Of a DNA stretch of 64,000 bases, positions 45,795-54,852 are shown piece after piece (position 1 is the first letter of the stretch; each line of letters begins with the position of its first letter). The notes below the pieces were generated by a model. The model saw nothing but the letters and a program-made list of their open reading frames with translations, was not told where the DNA came from and searched no databases. Origin of the DNA: Ectorhizobium quercum (GTDB taxonomy: Bacteria; Pseudomonadota; Alphaproteobacteria; Rhizobiales; Rhizobiaceae); assembly GCF_026552795.1 (NCBI RefSeq), contig NZ_JANFPI010000006.1, forward strand, positions 186,001 through 250,000. The letters run 5' to 3'. The translations under genes were made by a program, and so were the position numbers.

Positions 45795-47681
45795 ATGACC
45801 GACAAGAAGAAGACCGTATCGGCCGAAGCGGGCAATCCGCTCGGCACGCTCGTCAATCTGTGGCCCTATATGTGGCCCGCCGACCGGCCGGACCTGAAGC
45901 TGCGGGTTGTCTGGGCGACCTTCTATCTGGTTCTCGCCAAGTTCGTGCTGCTGGCCGTGCCCTATTTCTTCAAGTGGAGCACGGACGCGCTGAACGGCGA
46001 GATGGATGCCGCCGGGCTGCTGCCGGCGTTCCTGCTCGGTGCGATCGCGCTGGTCATCGCCTATAATCTGGTGCGCATTCTCCAGGCCGGCCTCAACCAG
46101 CTGCGCGACGCGCTGTTCGCCAGCGTCGGGCAGCATGCCGTTCGCCAGCTCGCCTACAAGACCTTCGTGCATCTGCACCGGCTGTCGCTGCGCTTCCATC
46201 TGGAGCGCAAGACCGGCGGCCTTTCGCGCATCATCGAGCGCGGCACGAAGGGCATCGAAACCATCGTCCGCTTCACCATCCTCAACTCGTTTCCGACACT
46301 CATCGAATTCGCGCTGACGGCGGTGATCTTCTGGTGGGGCTACGGCTTCTCCTATCTCGCCGTGACCGCGGTGACGGTCGCGGCCTATCTGTGGTTCACC
46401 GTCAAGGCCAGCGACTGGCGCATCTCCATCCGCCGCGACATGAACTCCAGCGACACCGAAGCCAACACCAAGGCCATCGACTCGCTGCTCAACTACGAGA
46501 CCGTCAAGTATTTCGGCAACGAGGAGATGGAGGCCCACCGCTTCGACGACGCGATGGCGCGCTACGAGAACGCGGCCACCCGCATCTGGACCTCGCTCGG
46601 CTGGCTGAACTTCGGCCAGGCGGTCATCTTCGGCGCCGGCATGGCGGCTATGATGGTCATGTCGGCGCTGGCCGTGCAGCGCGGCGAGCAGACCATCGGC
46701 GATTTCGTCTTCGTCAATGCGATGCTGATGCAGCTTTCGATTCCGCTCAGCTTCATCGGCTTCGTCTATCGCGAAATCCGCCAGGGCCTCACCGACATCG
46801 AACAGATGTTCGACCTTCTCGAAGTGGAGGCGGAAGTGACCGACGCGCCGGGGGCGAAGGAACTCTCGGTTTCCGCCGGCGCCATCGCCTTTCGCGACGT
46901 GCATTTCGCCTACGATGCGAACCGGCCGATCCTCAAGGGACTGTCCTTCGAGGTGCCCGCAGGCAAGACGGTCGCCATCGTCGGCCCCTCGGGCGCGGGA
47001 AAATCGACCATTTCCCGTCTGCTCTACCGCTTCTACGACATCCAGCAGGGCGAAATCCTGATCGACGGGCAGGACATCCGCCAGGTGACGCAGAAATCGC
47101 TGCGCAACGCCATCGGCATGGTGCCGCAGGACACCGTGCTCTTCAACGACACGATCGCCTACAACCTGCGCTACGGGCGCCTCGACGCGACGGATCGCGA
47201 CGTGGAGGCCGCCGCCGAGATCGCGCAGATCGGCACCTTCATCCGCAACCTGCCGGACGGGTTCAGGACGATGGTCGGCGAGCGCGGCCTGAAGCTTTCG
47301 GGCGGGGAAAAGCAGCGCGTGGCGATTGCCCGGACCATCCTCAAGGCGCCGCCCATCCTGATCCTCGACGAGGCGACGTCGGCGCTCGACACCACGACGG
47401 AGCGCGAGATCCAGGCCGCGCTCGACGTCGTTTCGAAGAACCGCACGACACTGGTCATCGCCCACCGGCTGTCGACGGTCATCAATGCCGACGAGATCAT
47501 CGTGGTGAAGGACGGCACGATTGCCGAGCGCGGCACGCATCAGGCGCTGCTGGCGACCGACGGGCTCTATGCCTCGATGTGGAACCGCCAGCGTGAGGCG
47601 ACGCTCGCCGCCGAACATCTGCGCCAGGTGCAGGAAAGCGACGACATGGGCATCATCATGCGCCTGCCGCCCGCCACCTGA
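45795..47681 (+). CDS. Atm1-type ABC exporter (ABCB7/HMT1 family)
   Basis: 628 residues, half-transporter with six membrane helices (about 40-310) fused to an ATPase domain. Walker [13 protein letters not shown], signature LSGGEKQRVAIAR, Walker B ILILDEATSALD. The conserved MNSSDTEANTKAIDSLLNYETVKYFGNE-type loop (split here) marks the Atm1 group, which exports glutathione or glutathione-metal conjugates and supports heavy-metal tolerance and Fe-S homeostasis. ATG 45795 was chosen because GGAG sits five bases before it; a TTG at 45756 is less likely. Confidence 0.92.
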   Translation: MTDKKKTVSAEAGNPLGTLVNLWPYMWPADRPDLKLRVVWATFYLVLAKFVLLAVPYFFKWSTDALNGEMDAAGLLPAFLLGAIALVIAYNLVRILQAGLNQLRDALFASVGQHAVRQLAYKTFVHLHRLSLRFHLERKTGGLSRIIERGTKGIETIVRFTILNSFPTLIEFALTAVIFWWGYGFSYLAVTAVTVAAYLWFTVKASDWRISIRRDMNSSDTEANTKAIDSLLNYETVKYFGNEEMEAHRFDDAMARYENAATRIWTSLGWLNFGQAVIFGAGMAAMMVMSALAVQRGEQTIGDFVFVNAMLMQLSIPLSFIGFVYREIRQGLTDIEQMFDLLEVEAEVTDAPGAKELSVSAGAIAFRDVHFAYDANRPILKGLSFEVPAGKTVAIVGPSGAGKSTISRLLYRFYDIQQGEILIDGQDIRQVTQKSLRNAIGMVPQDTVLFNDTIAYNLRYGRLDATDRDVEAAAEIAQIGTFIRNLPDGFRTMVGERGLKLSGGEKQRVAIARTILKAPPILILDEATSALDTTTEREIQAALDVVSKNRTTLVIAHRLSTVINADEIIVVKDGTIAERGTHQALLATDGLYASMWNRQREATLAAEHLRQVQESDDMGIIMRLPPAT

Positions 47682-47796
47682 GCCGGACGGAGGTTCGCCG
47701 CGCCGCGTTCCCGTCATCGCCGGAGCCGGGGCGCGGGGTTTCCCGCCCGCACGCCCGGCCCTATATGCCCTTCTGGGGACGCGACGGGATGATCCA

Positions 47797-47823
47797 TTGC
47801 CCGCGGGCTGCTTTTTCTATAGT
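47797..47823 (+). promoter_or_regulatory. Possible promoter of psd-pssA
   Basis: TTGCCC at 47797 and TATAGT at 47818, spacer only 15 (16 if ATTGCC is taken). It lies 36 bases before the psd start. Spacing is short, so the call is tentative. Confidence 0.3.
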
Positions 47824-47858
47824 CAGACAGTCCGACGGACGAACCGAGGGAGAAACCG

Positions 47859-48557
47859 ATGAGCTTGATCGACAGTGTACGCAATACGCTGGTGCCGGTA
47901 CACAAGGAGGGCTATCCGTTCATCGCGGCGTTCTTCGTCGGCTCCTTCCTGATCGGCTGGATCGCCGAGCCGCTGTTCTGGATCGGTATCGTGCTGACGA
48001 TCTGGTGCGCCTACTTCTTCCGCGATCCGCAGCGCGCGACGCCGCAGGACGACGATCTGGTCATATCGCCCGCCGACGGCAAGGTCTCCGCCGTGCAGAT
48101 GATGGTGCCGCCGGCCGAACTCGACCTCGGAACCGAGCCGCTGCTGCGCGTTTCCGTTTTCATGAACGTCTTCAACTGCCATGTGAACCGCGCGCCCGTC
48201 CGCGGCAGCGTCGTGTCCGTGCAGCACAGGGACGGTCTGTTCCTCAACGCCGAACTGGACAAGGCCAGCACCGACAACGAGCGCAACAGCGTGGTGATCG
48301 ACAGCCGCCACGGCAAGGTCGCGGTGGTGCAGATCGCCGGCCTTGTCGCGCGCCGCATCGTCTGCTGGGTGCATCCGAGCGAACCGCTCGACGCCGGCGA
48401 GCGCTTCGGCCTCATCCGCTTCGGATCACGCCTCGACGTCTACCTGCCCGCCGGCGCGCAGCCGCGCGTCTCCGTCGGCCAGACGGCCATTGCCGGCGAA
48501 ACGGTGATCGCCGAGTTCGGCTCGGCCAAGGGGCCGGTCATCAGCCGCCGGAGCTGA
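47859..48557 (+). CDS. psd: Phosphatidylserine decarboxylase proenzyme
   Basis: 232 residues, the short proteobacterial type. Makes phosphatidylethanolamine from phosphatidylserine at the inner membrane. Self-cleavage at Gly-Ser in [11 protein letters not shown] should leave a small alpha chain with an N-terminal pyruvoyl group. N-terminal membrane segment (about 20-55), core motifs [10 protein letters not shown] and [24 protein letters not shown] precedes the ATG. Five bases from pssA, which makes its substrate. Confidence 0.95.
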   Translation: MSLIDSVRNTLVPVHKEGYPFIAAFFVGSFLIGWIAEPLFWIGIVLTIWCAYFFRDPQRATPQDDDLVISPADGKVSAVQMMVPPAELDLGTEPLLRVSVFMNVFNCHVNRAPVRGSVVSVQHRDGLFLNAELDKASTDNERNSVVIDSRHGKVAVVQIAGLVARRIVCWVHPSEPLDAGERFGLIRFGSRLDVYLPAGAQPRVSVGQTAIAGETVIAEFGSAKGPVISRRS

Positions 48558-48561
48558 GGCG

Positions 48562-49416
48562 ATGGACAATGCGGTGACGGCCCGGGAGAACGGCAAGGAC
48601 GACAGCGCACGCGGCCCGCGCCTGCGCGAGATTCCGCTCCGGCTGATCATTCCCAACATGATCACCGTGCTGGCGATCTGCGCCGGCCTCACCGGCATCC
48701 GGCTGGCCTTCGAGAACCGTTACGAGCTGGCGGTCGGCATGGTTCTGCTCGCCGCCTTCCTCGACGGGATCGACGGCCGCATCGCGCGGCTGCTCAAGGC
48801 CACGTCGAAATTCGGCGTGCAGATGGATTCGCTTGCCGACATCATCAATTTCGGCGTCGCTCCGGCGCTAGTCGTCTACGTCTACATGCTCGACCAGAGC
48901 CACTCGCTCGGCTGGATCGCCGCGCTGCTTTACGCGATCGCCGCCTCGCTGCGGCTTGCCCGTTTCAACGTGATGGCCGAGCGCGACGTCAAGGCGCCGT
49001 GGCAGTCGGCCTATTTCGTCGGCGTGCCGGCGCCGATGGGCGCCATGCTCGTGCTGCTGCCCGTCTATCTCGGCTTTCTCGGCGTTCCGCAGACGCAGCC
49101 CTTCGCCTATGCCTCAGCGGCCTATACGGTTCTCATCGGCTTCCTGCTGATCAGCCGCCTGCCCGTCTGGTCCGGCAAGTCCGGCAGCCGCATCCGCCGC
49201 GACCTCGTCCTGCCCGGCCTGCTGCTGGTCGTGCTCTATGTCGCGCTGCTGATGAGCTACACCTGGCAGGTCCTGTCCGTAACCGTGCTGGCCTATCTCG
49301 TCTTCCTGCCGTTTTCCGCCCGTTCGTGGCACAGGAAATACGGCACGCTGACCGTCGAGCTGGACGACGACGGCCCCGGCGCGGCCGGAGAGAACGACAT
49401 GGACCGTTCGGTCTGA
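48562..49416 (+). CDS. pssA: CDP-diacylglycerol-serine O-phosphatidyltransferase
   Basis: 284 residues, membrane protein with about eight helices. Makes phosphatidylserine, the substrate of Psd encoded just upstream. The CDP-alcohol phosphotransferase signature is complete: D-GI-DG-RI-AR, then G, D and D in FGVQMDSLAD (about residues 71-93). Psd-PssA order is standard in rhizobia. Confidence 0.95.
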   Translation: MDNAVTARENGKDDSARGPRLREIPLRLIIPNMITVLAICAGLTGIRLAFENRYELAVGMVLLAAFLDGIDGRIARLLKATSKFGVQMDSLADIINFGVAPALVVYVYMLDQSHSLGWIAALLYAIAASLRLARFNVMAERDVKAPWQSAYFVGVPAPMGAMLVLLPVYLGFLGVPQTQPFAYASAAYTVLIGFLLISRLPVWSGKSGSRIRRDLVLPGLLLVVLYVALLMSYTWQVLSVTVLAYLVFLPFSARSWHRKYGTLTVELDDDGPGAAGENDMDRSV

Positions 49417-49596
49417 ACGACACGGGTATCTCCCGAGAGGATTCTTCCCGAGCCGCAAGTCATGCCTGCGGGATATTGCCGCACGGCAAATAATACCATT
49501 TTCAAACGTCGGTATAAATCCGCCTCTCTTTCGTCATGTTTGGCGGCAATACGCACCGCCAACAGAAGAACGCAACGTGTTGCAAGGAAAGAGACG

Positions 49597-49743
49597 ATGG
49601 ACCAGAACAACGAAGCCGCCAGCAGGGACGGCGAAAAGCGGGATACGGCCCCGAGCTACCCGCCGCTCGGCCTGAAGGCCGTGATCGCGGCAGCGATGAT
49701 GCTGAAGCGCCCGGCCGCCGCAAAGGCCAAGAAGGCCGCATGA
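49597..49743 (+). CDS. Small hypothetical protein, 48 residues
   Basis: ATG 49597 is preceded by GGAAAGA at correct spacing and the gene is followed 27 bases later by a good terminator, so it is likely real. N-terminal half is polar (DQNNEAASRDGEKRD), middle has a short hydrophobic stretch GLKAVIAAAMML, and the end is Ala/Lys-rich (KRPAAAKAKKAA). It could be a small membrane-associated or nucleic-acid-binding peptide. I do not recognise a family. Confidence 0.55.
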   Translation: MDQNNEAASRDGEKRDTAPSYPPLGLKAVIAAAMMLKRPAAAKAKKAA

Positions 49744-49770
49744 CCGGCCGGCAAGGCAATCCTCCCGAAG

Positions 49771-49805
49771 CCCCGCGACGGATATCCGCAGCGGGGTTTT
49801 CTTTT
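49771..49805 (+). terminator. Intrinsic terminator after the 48-residue gene
   Basis: Arms ccccgc / gcggggg-type stem (ccccgc at 49771, gcgggg at 49791) with a 14-base loop followed by ttttctttt. Confidence 0.7.
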
Positions 49806-49845
49806 GGCTGCCCGCTGGCCGCGCATCTTCCCGTCCGGCCTTGCC

Positions 49846-50466
49846 CTACCCGGCGAAAAACCTGACCGTCAGGCTCAGCGCGAGCAGGCTCATGACTACA
49901 CCGATCAGCGCATCGAGAACCCGCCATGCCGAGGGGCGGGAAAAGAGCGGCACCAGCAGCCGTGCCCCGTATCCGAGCGCGAAGAACCAGACGAAGGACG
50001 CCAGCACCGCGCCGAGACCGTAGGCCAGCCGCGCCGTCCCCTCGTATCGCGCCGAAAGTCCGCCGAGCAGAACGACCGTATCGAGATAGACATGCGGGTT
50101 GAGGAAGGTGAAGGCGAGGCAGGTGGAGATGGCCGCGCCGAGCGGCATGGCCTCCGGCCTGCCCGCTGCCATCGCGCCCGGGTTCGACGCCCGCCGGAAG
50201 GCGAGGAAGGCGTAGGCGGCGAGGAAAATCGCACCGCCCAGCGTGACGGCCGAGATCAGCGCCGGCGCCGACGCGATGAGGCTGCCGAGCCCGGCGACGC
50301 CCGCGGCGATCAGAAGCGCATCCGACAGGGCGCAGATCAGGCAGAGGACAAAGACATGCGAGCGGATGAGGCCCTGCCTCAGGATGAAGGCGTTCTGCGC
50401 GCCGATGGCGATGATGAGCGAAGCGCCGAGCGCGAAGCCGGACAGGGCGGCATAGGTGACGGGCAT
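49846..50466 (-). CDS. argO: LysE/ArgO family amino acid exporter
   Basis: 206 residues from ATG 50466, six membrane helices. LysE-family hallmarks IIAIGAQNAFILRQGL and FLNPHVYLDTVVLLG fit ArgO/LysE, which export arginine and/or lysine. Which of the two cannot be told. Lies 28 bases after the YedK-type gene on the same strand. No LysG/ArgP-type regulator is visible nearby. Confidence 0.87.
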   Translation of the reverse strand: MPVTYAALSGFALGASLIIAIGAQNAFILRQGLIRSHVFVLCLICALSDALLIAAGVAGLGSLIASAPALISAVTLGGAIFLAAYAFLAFRRASNPGAMAAGRPEAMPLGAAISTCLAFTFLNPHVYLDTVVLLGGLSARYEGTARLAYGLGAVLASFVWFFALGYGARLLVPLFSRPSAWRVLDALIGVVMSLLALSLTVRFFAG

Positions 50467-50494
50467 GGAGAATTCTCGATAATGCAGGGAGGAA

Positions 50495-51247
50495 TCAGAG
50501 GAAGGACATCTGGCCGCCGCCATCCGGCTTCGGCTTTTCGGGGGCGGCGCGCGACACGGGCTCCTGAAGGTCGGGGCTGCTGTTGGCCACTCGGTTGACC
50601 TTTTCGGACACCGGAATCGCCTCGAAAAAATCGTCGGGCGCGGCCCGCATCAGGTCCGCGACGTCGCGCGGTTCCTGCCCGCGGCAGTCGAGCCAGCGGG
50701 AGAAATCCTCCGGCGCGATGACCACCGGCATGCGATCGTGGATCGGCTTCAGCGCCGCATTGGCCGCCGTCGTGACGATGGCGGCGGAATCGAATTCCGA
50801 ACCCTCGGGGGAAGACCAGTTTTCCATCAGGCCGGCGAAGGCGATCACGCCGCCGCGACGCGGCCGCAGCCAGAAGGGCTCGCCCTTCGCGCCCTTGCCT
50901 TGCGGACGGCGCCATTCGTAAAAGCCGCTCGCCGGCACCAGAACGCGGCGGTGGCGCATGGCGGCGCGGAAGGAGGGCTTTTCAGCCGCCGTTTCGGCGC
51001 GGGCGTTGATCAGCATCGGAAAGGTGGAGGGGTCCTTCACCCATCCCGGCACGAAGCCCCAGCGCACCAGCAGCGCGCGACGTCCCGTTTCATTGCCGCC
51101 ACGCGGCGGCGCATCGCCGCTCGCAACGACGAGAATCGGCTGCGACGGGGCGATGTTGTAGCGCGGCGGAAATCCCTCCAGCGCCGCGAGCCCGAAGGTT
51201 TCGGCAACCGATTCCGGTTTTTCGATCAAGGCATAGCGTCCGCACAT
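50495..51247 (-). CDS. yedK: SOS response-associated peptidase (YedK/HMCES family)
   Basis: 250 residues from ATG 51247, so that Cys2 is exposed after Met removal (MCGRYAL). This Cys forms a stable crosslink with abasic sites in single-stranded DNA and protects them. Other conserved active-site positions are in NARAET, GFYEW (Glu) and HDRMPVV (His). The C-terminal ~30 residues are a Pro/Lys-rich tail. Divergent from a NUDIX hydrolase gene. No LexA box of correct spacing was found upstream. Confidence 0.92.
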   Translation of the reverse strand: MCGRYALIEKPESVAETFGLAALEGFPPRYNIAPSQPILVVASGDAPPRGGNETGRRALLVRWGFVPGWVKDPSTFPMLINARAETAAEKPSFRAAMRHRRVLVPASGFYEWRRPQGKGAKGEPFWLRPRRGGVIAFAGLMENWSSPEGSEFDSAAIVTTAANAALKPIHDRMPVVIAPEDFSRWLDCRGQEPRDVADLMRAAPDDFFEAIPVSEKVNRVANSSPDLQEPVSRAAPEKPKPDGGGQMSFL

Positions 51248-51418
51248 CTGTTCCGCTTCCTCCTCTGGCGAAAGGACGATGGCCGCCGGGCCGGGACTTT
51301 CCACGAAAGCGGCGACGGCACAGGCCCTCGCCATGTTTTTCCGCCGTTCCTTCTGTTCATACTGGACAGGAGCGGCCTTGCAAGGGCAATTTGCCTGCCA
51401 GTCAGGAAATCGGATCCC

Positions 51419-51847
51419 ATGTCTTCCCAGCCGCAAGCCGCCTCTTCCGCCATTCTCGTCCGCGACGGACGCCTGCTCCTCATCCGCAGGCGCAATCCGC
51501 CGGCCGCCGATCTCTACGCCTTTCCGGGCGGGCGCGCCGAACCGGGCGAGACCCCGGCCGAAACGGCGCTGCGCGAATTTCACGAGGAAACCGGCATCCG
51601 GGCGGAAAATCCGCGCCTTTTCGCAACCTACGACCTGAGGGGCGAGCACGACGCGCCGGCGCGGCGCACGCATTTCTTCCTTTCGGTGTTTCTGGTCGAG
51701 GCGGCGAGCGACGCGGAGGCCGTGGCCGCCGACGATGCCAGCGACGCAGGCTGGTTCACGCCGGAGGAAATCCGCGGCCTTCCCGCGCCGGAAAGCGTCG
51801 TGGAATGCGCCGAGCGGCTGAGGATCTTTCTGGATGAGTTGTCATGA
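51419..51847 (+). CDS. NUDIX hydrolase
   Basis: 142 residues from ATG 51419; the long frame upstream overlaps yedK and is an artefact. A complete NUDIX box is present: GGRAEPGETPAETAL followed by REFHEETGI. Such enzymes hydrolyse nucleoside diphosphate derivatives (damaged nucleotides, ADP-ribose, NADH, others). Overlaps the next gene in ATGA. Confidence 0.92.
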   Translation: MSSQPQAASSAILVRDGRLLLIRRRNPPAADLYAFPGGRAEPGETPAETALREFHEETGIRAENPRLFATYDLRGEHDAPARRTHFFLSVFLVEAASDAEAVAADDASDAGWFTPEEIRGLPAPESVVECAERLRIFLDELS

Positions 51848-52257
51848 GACGGCGCGTCCCGGCGCTCCTTCTCGCGTGCCTGACGGCGGCACCGGCGCTC
51901 GCCCAGAACCGGCCGGCTCCCGCGCCGCCGCCGCCAGCGGTGCAGCACGATGCGGAAGCCCCCTATGACGCGCGGCTCGCCCGGCTGGCCGAGATTCTCG
52001 GCGCGCTTTCCTACCTGCGACCGCTGTGCGGAATCGCCGACGAAAGCTGGCGGGCGGACATGCAGGCGATCCTCGACGCCGACACGGCGAGCGAGCCGAC
52101 ACGCCGTGCGCGCATGACGGCGGCCTTCAACCGCGGATACCGCGCGTTCGCCGCGATCCACACCGCCTGTTCTCCCGCAGCGCTGGCAGCGGAAGGCCGC
52201 TACCGTGCCGAAGGCGCAACACTTGTTGCAGAAATAACGAGCCGCTTCGGAAATTAG
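51844..52257 (+). CDS. TIGR02301-type periplasmic protein
   Basis: 137 residues. Signal peptide ends near PALAQ (about 21), then a Pro-rich stretch and a helical domain with YDARLARLAEILGALSYLRPLCG and a second Cys in AIHTAC; the two cysteines could form a disulfide. Matches an uncharacterised alphaproteobacterial family that I recall as TIGR02301. Translationally coupled to the NUDIX gene. Confidence 0.8.
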   Translation: MRRRVPALLLACLTAAPALAQNRPAPAPPPPAVQHDAEAPYDARLARLAEILGALSYLRPLCGIADESWRADMQAILDADTASEPTRRARMTAAFNRGYRAFAAIHTACSPAALAAEGRYRAEGATLVAEITSRFGN

Positions 52258-52336
52258 CCGTTTGTTAACCTCTTTTTCCGAGCGCGCGTGCCGTTTCCGG
52301 AAAAGGCTGGTAAAGTTGTTAACGGATGGGTAAGAG

Positions 52337-52621
52337 ATGAATGAGTTACCTGAGGGCCTTGTAATGGAACCACGCCGCAACGACATTGACGACATGATTG
52401 TTCATGAGAAGATGCAGGCTGCGCTTGAATACCAGAACGAGGCGTGGGCCGATGGCATGGCAGACGGTATCGAACCGGAAATCATCGCAGATGCAGCATT
52501 CGCGCTGGCCATGCGCGAAAGCATTCGCCTTCATGGCGAGGATGGCGTCGAAGCGATTCTGGACCAGTTGCGCGAGCGCATGCTGGCCGGCGAATTTTCC
52601 CCGCAGCGCATCGTTCAGTAG
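52337..52621 (+). CDS. Conserved hypothetical protein, 94 residues
   Basis: Acidic, mostly helical protein with no membrane segment or signal peptide. It keeps a GMADGIEPEIIADAAFALA block and ends in ERMLAGEFSPQRIVQ. GGGTAAGAG precedes the ATG. The 79-base upstream gap contains two copies of TTGTTAAC (52262 and 52316). I do not know its function; proteins like this seem to be confined to rhizobia. Confidence 0.75.
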   Translation: MNELPEGLVMEPRRNDIDDMIVHEKMQAALEYQNEAWADGMADGIEPEIIADAAFALAMRESIRLHGEDGVEAILDQLRERMLAGEFSPQRIVQ

Positions 52622-52637
52622 GAGCCCGAACCTTCGC

Positions 52638-53360
52638 ATGCCCAACGCGCGTGCCGCCGCATCGCACAGCATTGTGTACCGTCTTTCGACGATCCTCGCC
52701 CTGACCCTCTGCCTTTCCCTCGGCTCCGGCCAGGCATTCGCGCTTTCCCAATTGAGATCGGTGGACGGCGAACCGGCAACGCCCGGTCAGGCCGCCGGCA
52801 ACGCCCCTGCCCTCGATCTCGAAGGCTCGACCACGCCGCAGCCGGGCAACGGCGCGGACGGCAGCGCGCAGACGGAAAGCGAAACGCCGGCCGTCGTCGA
52901 ATATTCCCATGACGCGGCCAGGCTGCCCGAGCCGGTGCGCAGGCTGCGCGAAAAGATCATCGAGGCGGCCGTATCCGGCGATCCGGAGCGCCTGCGTCCG
53001 CTGATCGGCACCGGCGACGAGCGCACGCAAATCCCCTCGGCCGACGATGGCGACGATCCCATCAACGCCCTGAAGGCCATCTCCGGCGACGAGGACGGCG
53101 TTGAAGTCCTCGCCATCATCCTCGATCTCATCTCGTCGGGCTATGCGCGCGTCAATCCCGGTACCGCCGACGAGATTTTCATCTGGCCGTATTTCGCGGA
53201 AAAGGATATTCAGACGCTCAGCCCTCCCGAAAAGGTAGAACTGCTGCGCATCGTCACGGCCGGCGACCTGATGGGCATGCAGGAATACGGAGGATACAAT
53301 TTCTTCCAGATGGGCCTGACGCCGGACGGGCGCTGGAAATTCCTGACTGCGGGCGACTGA
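52638..53360 (+). CDS. Secreted hypothetical protein
   Basis: 240 residues from ATG 52638. Signal peptide (about 1-38, ending in GQAFA), a low-complexity Gly/Thr/Pro segment (about 45-85), and a globular C-terminal domain with EPVRRLREKIIEAAVSGDPERLRPL, EIFIWPYFAEKDI and a Gly-rich end (EYGGYNFFQMGLTPDGRWKF). No catalytic motif recognised. AGGAG is 14 bases before the start. Sits 16 bases after the 94-residue gene and 36 before ygfZ. Confidence 0.75.
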   Translation: MPNARAAASHSIVYRLSTILALTLCLSLGSGQAFALSQLRSVDGEPATPGQAAGNAPALDLEGSTTPQPGNGADGSAQTESETPAVVEYSHDAARLPEPVRRLREKIIEAAVSGDPERLRPLIGTGDERTQIPSADDGDDPINALKAISGDEDGVEVLAIILDLISSGYARVNPGTADEIFIWPYFAEKDIQTLSPPEKVELLRIVTAGDLMGMQEYGGYNFFQMGLTPDGRWKFLTAGD

Positions 53361-53396
53361 CCCCGGCCCCGGCCGGGACGTTTTGAGGAAATCGAC

Positions 53397-54239
53397 ATGC
53401 CAGCAACCTTTCTCGGCCATCGCCGACTGATTCGCGTTTCAGGCAAGGAGTGCGCCGATTTCCTGCAAGGCCTCATCACCGCCGATGCGGAGGATCTGGC
53501 GCCCGGCTTCGCCCGCCCGGCAGCGCTGCTGACGCCGCAGGGCAAGATCCTGTTCGACTTCCTGTTCTGGCGCGACGGCGACGGATTCGTCATCGACATC
53601 GACACCGGCAGCAGCGAGGCGTTCATCAAGCGGCTGATGCTTTACCGGCTCCGCGCCGCCGTCGACATCGCGCTTCTTCCCGACGAGGGAATCACCGTGT
53701 TCTGGGACGAAGGCGAAATGGACGGAGCCATCGAGGACGGCCGCTTCAAGGTGGCCGGCGTGCGCGTGCTGCGCAAGCCCGGCCGGCACGGCGAAGGACC
53801 CGAAAGCGCCTACCGCGCCCTGCGCATCGCCCACGGCATAGCCATGTCCGGCTTCGATTTCGCCTTGCAGGACGCCTTCCCGCACGACGTCCTGATGGAC
53901 CTGAACGAGGGCGTCGCCTTCCGCAAGGGCTGCTTCGTCGGCCAGGAGGTCGTCTCGCGAATGAAGCATCGCGGCACCGCGCGGCGGCGGACGGTGATCG
54001 TCTCGGCCTCCGCGCCGCTGCCGCCGGGGGGAACCGAAATCACCGCGAACGGCAAGCCGATCGGCACGCTCGGCACGGTCATCGGCGCACAGGCGCTCGC
54101 CATCGTCCGCATCGACCGCGCCGGCGAAGCCATCGCCGCCGGCACTCTCATTCTGGCCGGCGACGTGCCGGTTTCGCTCACCCTTCCCGCCTGGAGCGGC
54201 CTCACCTTCCCGGACGGCGCGACAGACGCCGGAGCCTGA
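53397..54239 (+). CDS. ygfZ: Folate-binding protein YgfZ (Fe-S cluster assembly/repair)
   Basis: 280 residues, GcvT-like fold. The family motif K-G-C-x-x-G-Q-E is present as KGCFVGQEVVSRMKHRG, with the Cys needed for function. YgfZ uses folate to maintain certain Fe-S enzymes such as MiaB. GAGGAA precedes the ATG. First gene of a four-gene operon with gaps of 4, -4 and -8 bases. Confidence 0.92.
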   Translation: MPATFLGHRRLIRVSGKECADFLQGLITADAEDLAPGFARPAALLTPQGKILFDFLFWRDGDGFVIDIDTGSSEAFIKRLMLYRLRAAVDIALLPDEGITVFWDEGEMDGAIEDGRFKVAGVRVLRKPGRHGEGPESAYRALRIAHGIAMSGFDFALQDAFPHDVLMDLNEGVAFRKGCFVGQEVVSRMKHRGTARRRTVIVSASAPLPPGGTEITANGKPIGTLGTVIGAQALAIVRIDRAGEAIAAGTLILAGDVPVSLTLPAWSGLTFPDGATDAGA

Positions 54240-54243
54240 GCGC

Positions 54244-54852
54244 ATGGCCGAGAAAGTAATCCGCGCCTGGCAAAGGATGATCTCGGGCAGGCGTCTCGAC
54301 CTGCTCGATCCCTCGCCGCTCGATGTGGAAATCTCGGACATCGCCCACGGTCTGGCGCGGGTTTCGCGGTGGAACGGCCAGACCTTCGGCGACCATCCCT
54401 TTTCCGTCGCCCAGCACAGCCTCGTCGTCGAGGACATCTTCCGCCGTCTCGGCAAGGCCAATGCGCTGGAATGCCAGATGGCGCTGCTGCACGACGCGCC
54501 GGAATATGTGATCGGCGATATGATCTCGCCCTTCAAGGCGGTGGTCGGCGGCGGCTACAAGATCATCGAGAAGAAGCTGGAAGCGGCCATCCATCTGCGC
54601 TTCGGCCTGCCGCCCCATCCCGACCGGGTGCTGAAGGCACGCATCAAGAAGGCGGACACGGTGTCGGCCTTTTTCGAGGCGACGGAACTGGCCGGCTTCA
54701 CCGCCTCCGAAGCCCACCGGTTCTTCGGCGTGCCGCGCGGCTTCAGCCGCGATACAATGGCGATGACGCCCTTGCCCGCCAAGGAAGCCGAGGAACGCTT
54801 TCTCGAACGTTTTCATGCGCTTGAAAAAGAACGTGCAGAAGGTGATTCATGA
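54244..54852 (+). CDS. HD-domain 5'-nucleotidase-like hydrolase (YfbR type)
   Basis: 202 residues. Metal-binding residues of the HD fold are all present: His in VAQHSLVVEDIF, His-Asp in LLHDAPEYVIGDMISPFKA, and Asp in KKADTVSAFFEA. This set matches E. coli YfbR, which dephosphorylates deoxynucleoside monophosphates. Function here is inferred from that likeness. Overlaps the next gene by four bases. Confidence 0.85.
   Translation: MAEKVIRAWQRMISGRRLDLLDPSPLDVEISDIAHGLARVSRWNGQTFGDHPFSVAQHSLVVEDIFRRLGKANALECQMALLHDAPEYVIGDMISPFKAVVGGGYKIIEKKLEAAIHLRFGLPPHPDRVLKARIKKADTVSAFFEATELAGFTASEAHRFFGVPRGFSRDTMAMTPLPAKEAEERFLERFHALEKERAEGDS

Noticed and set aside
51248..51418. LexA box between yedK and the NUDIX gene
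   Set aside because: GTTC-CTTCT-GTTC is present, but the spacer is 5 bases instead of the 7 required for the alphaproteobacterial LexA repeat.
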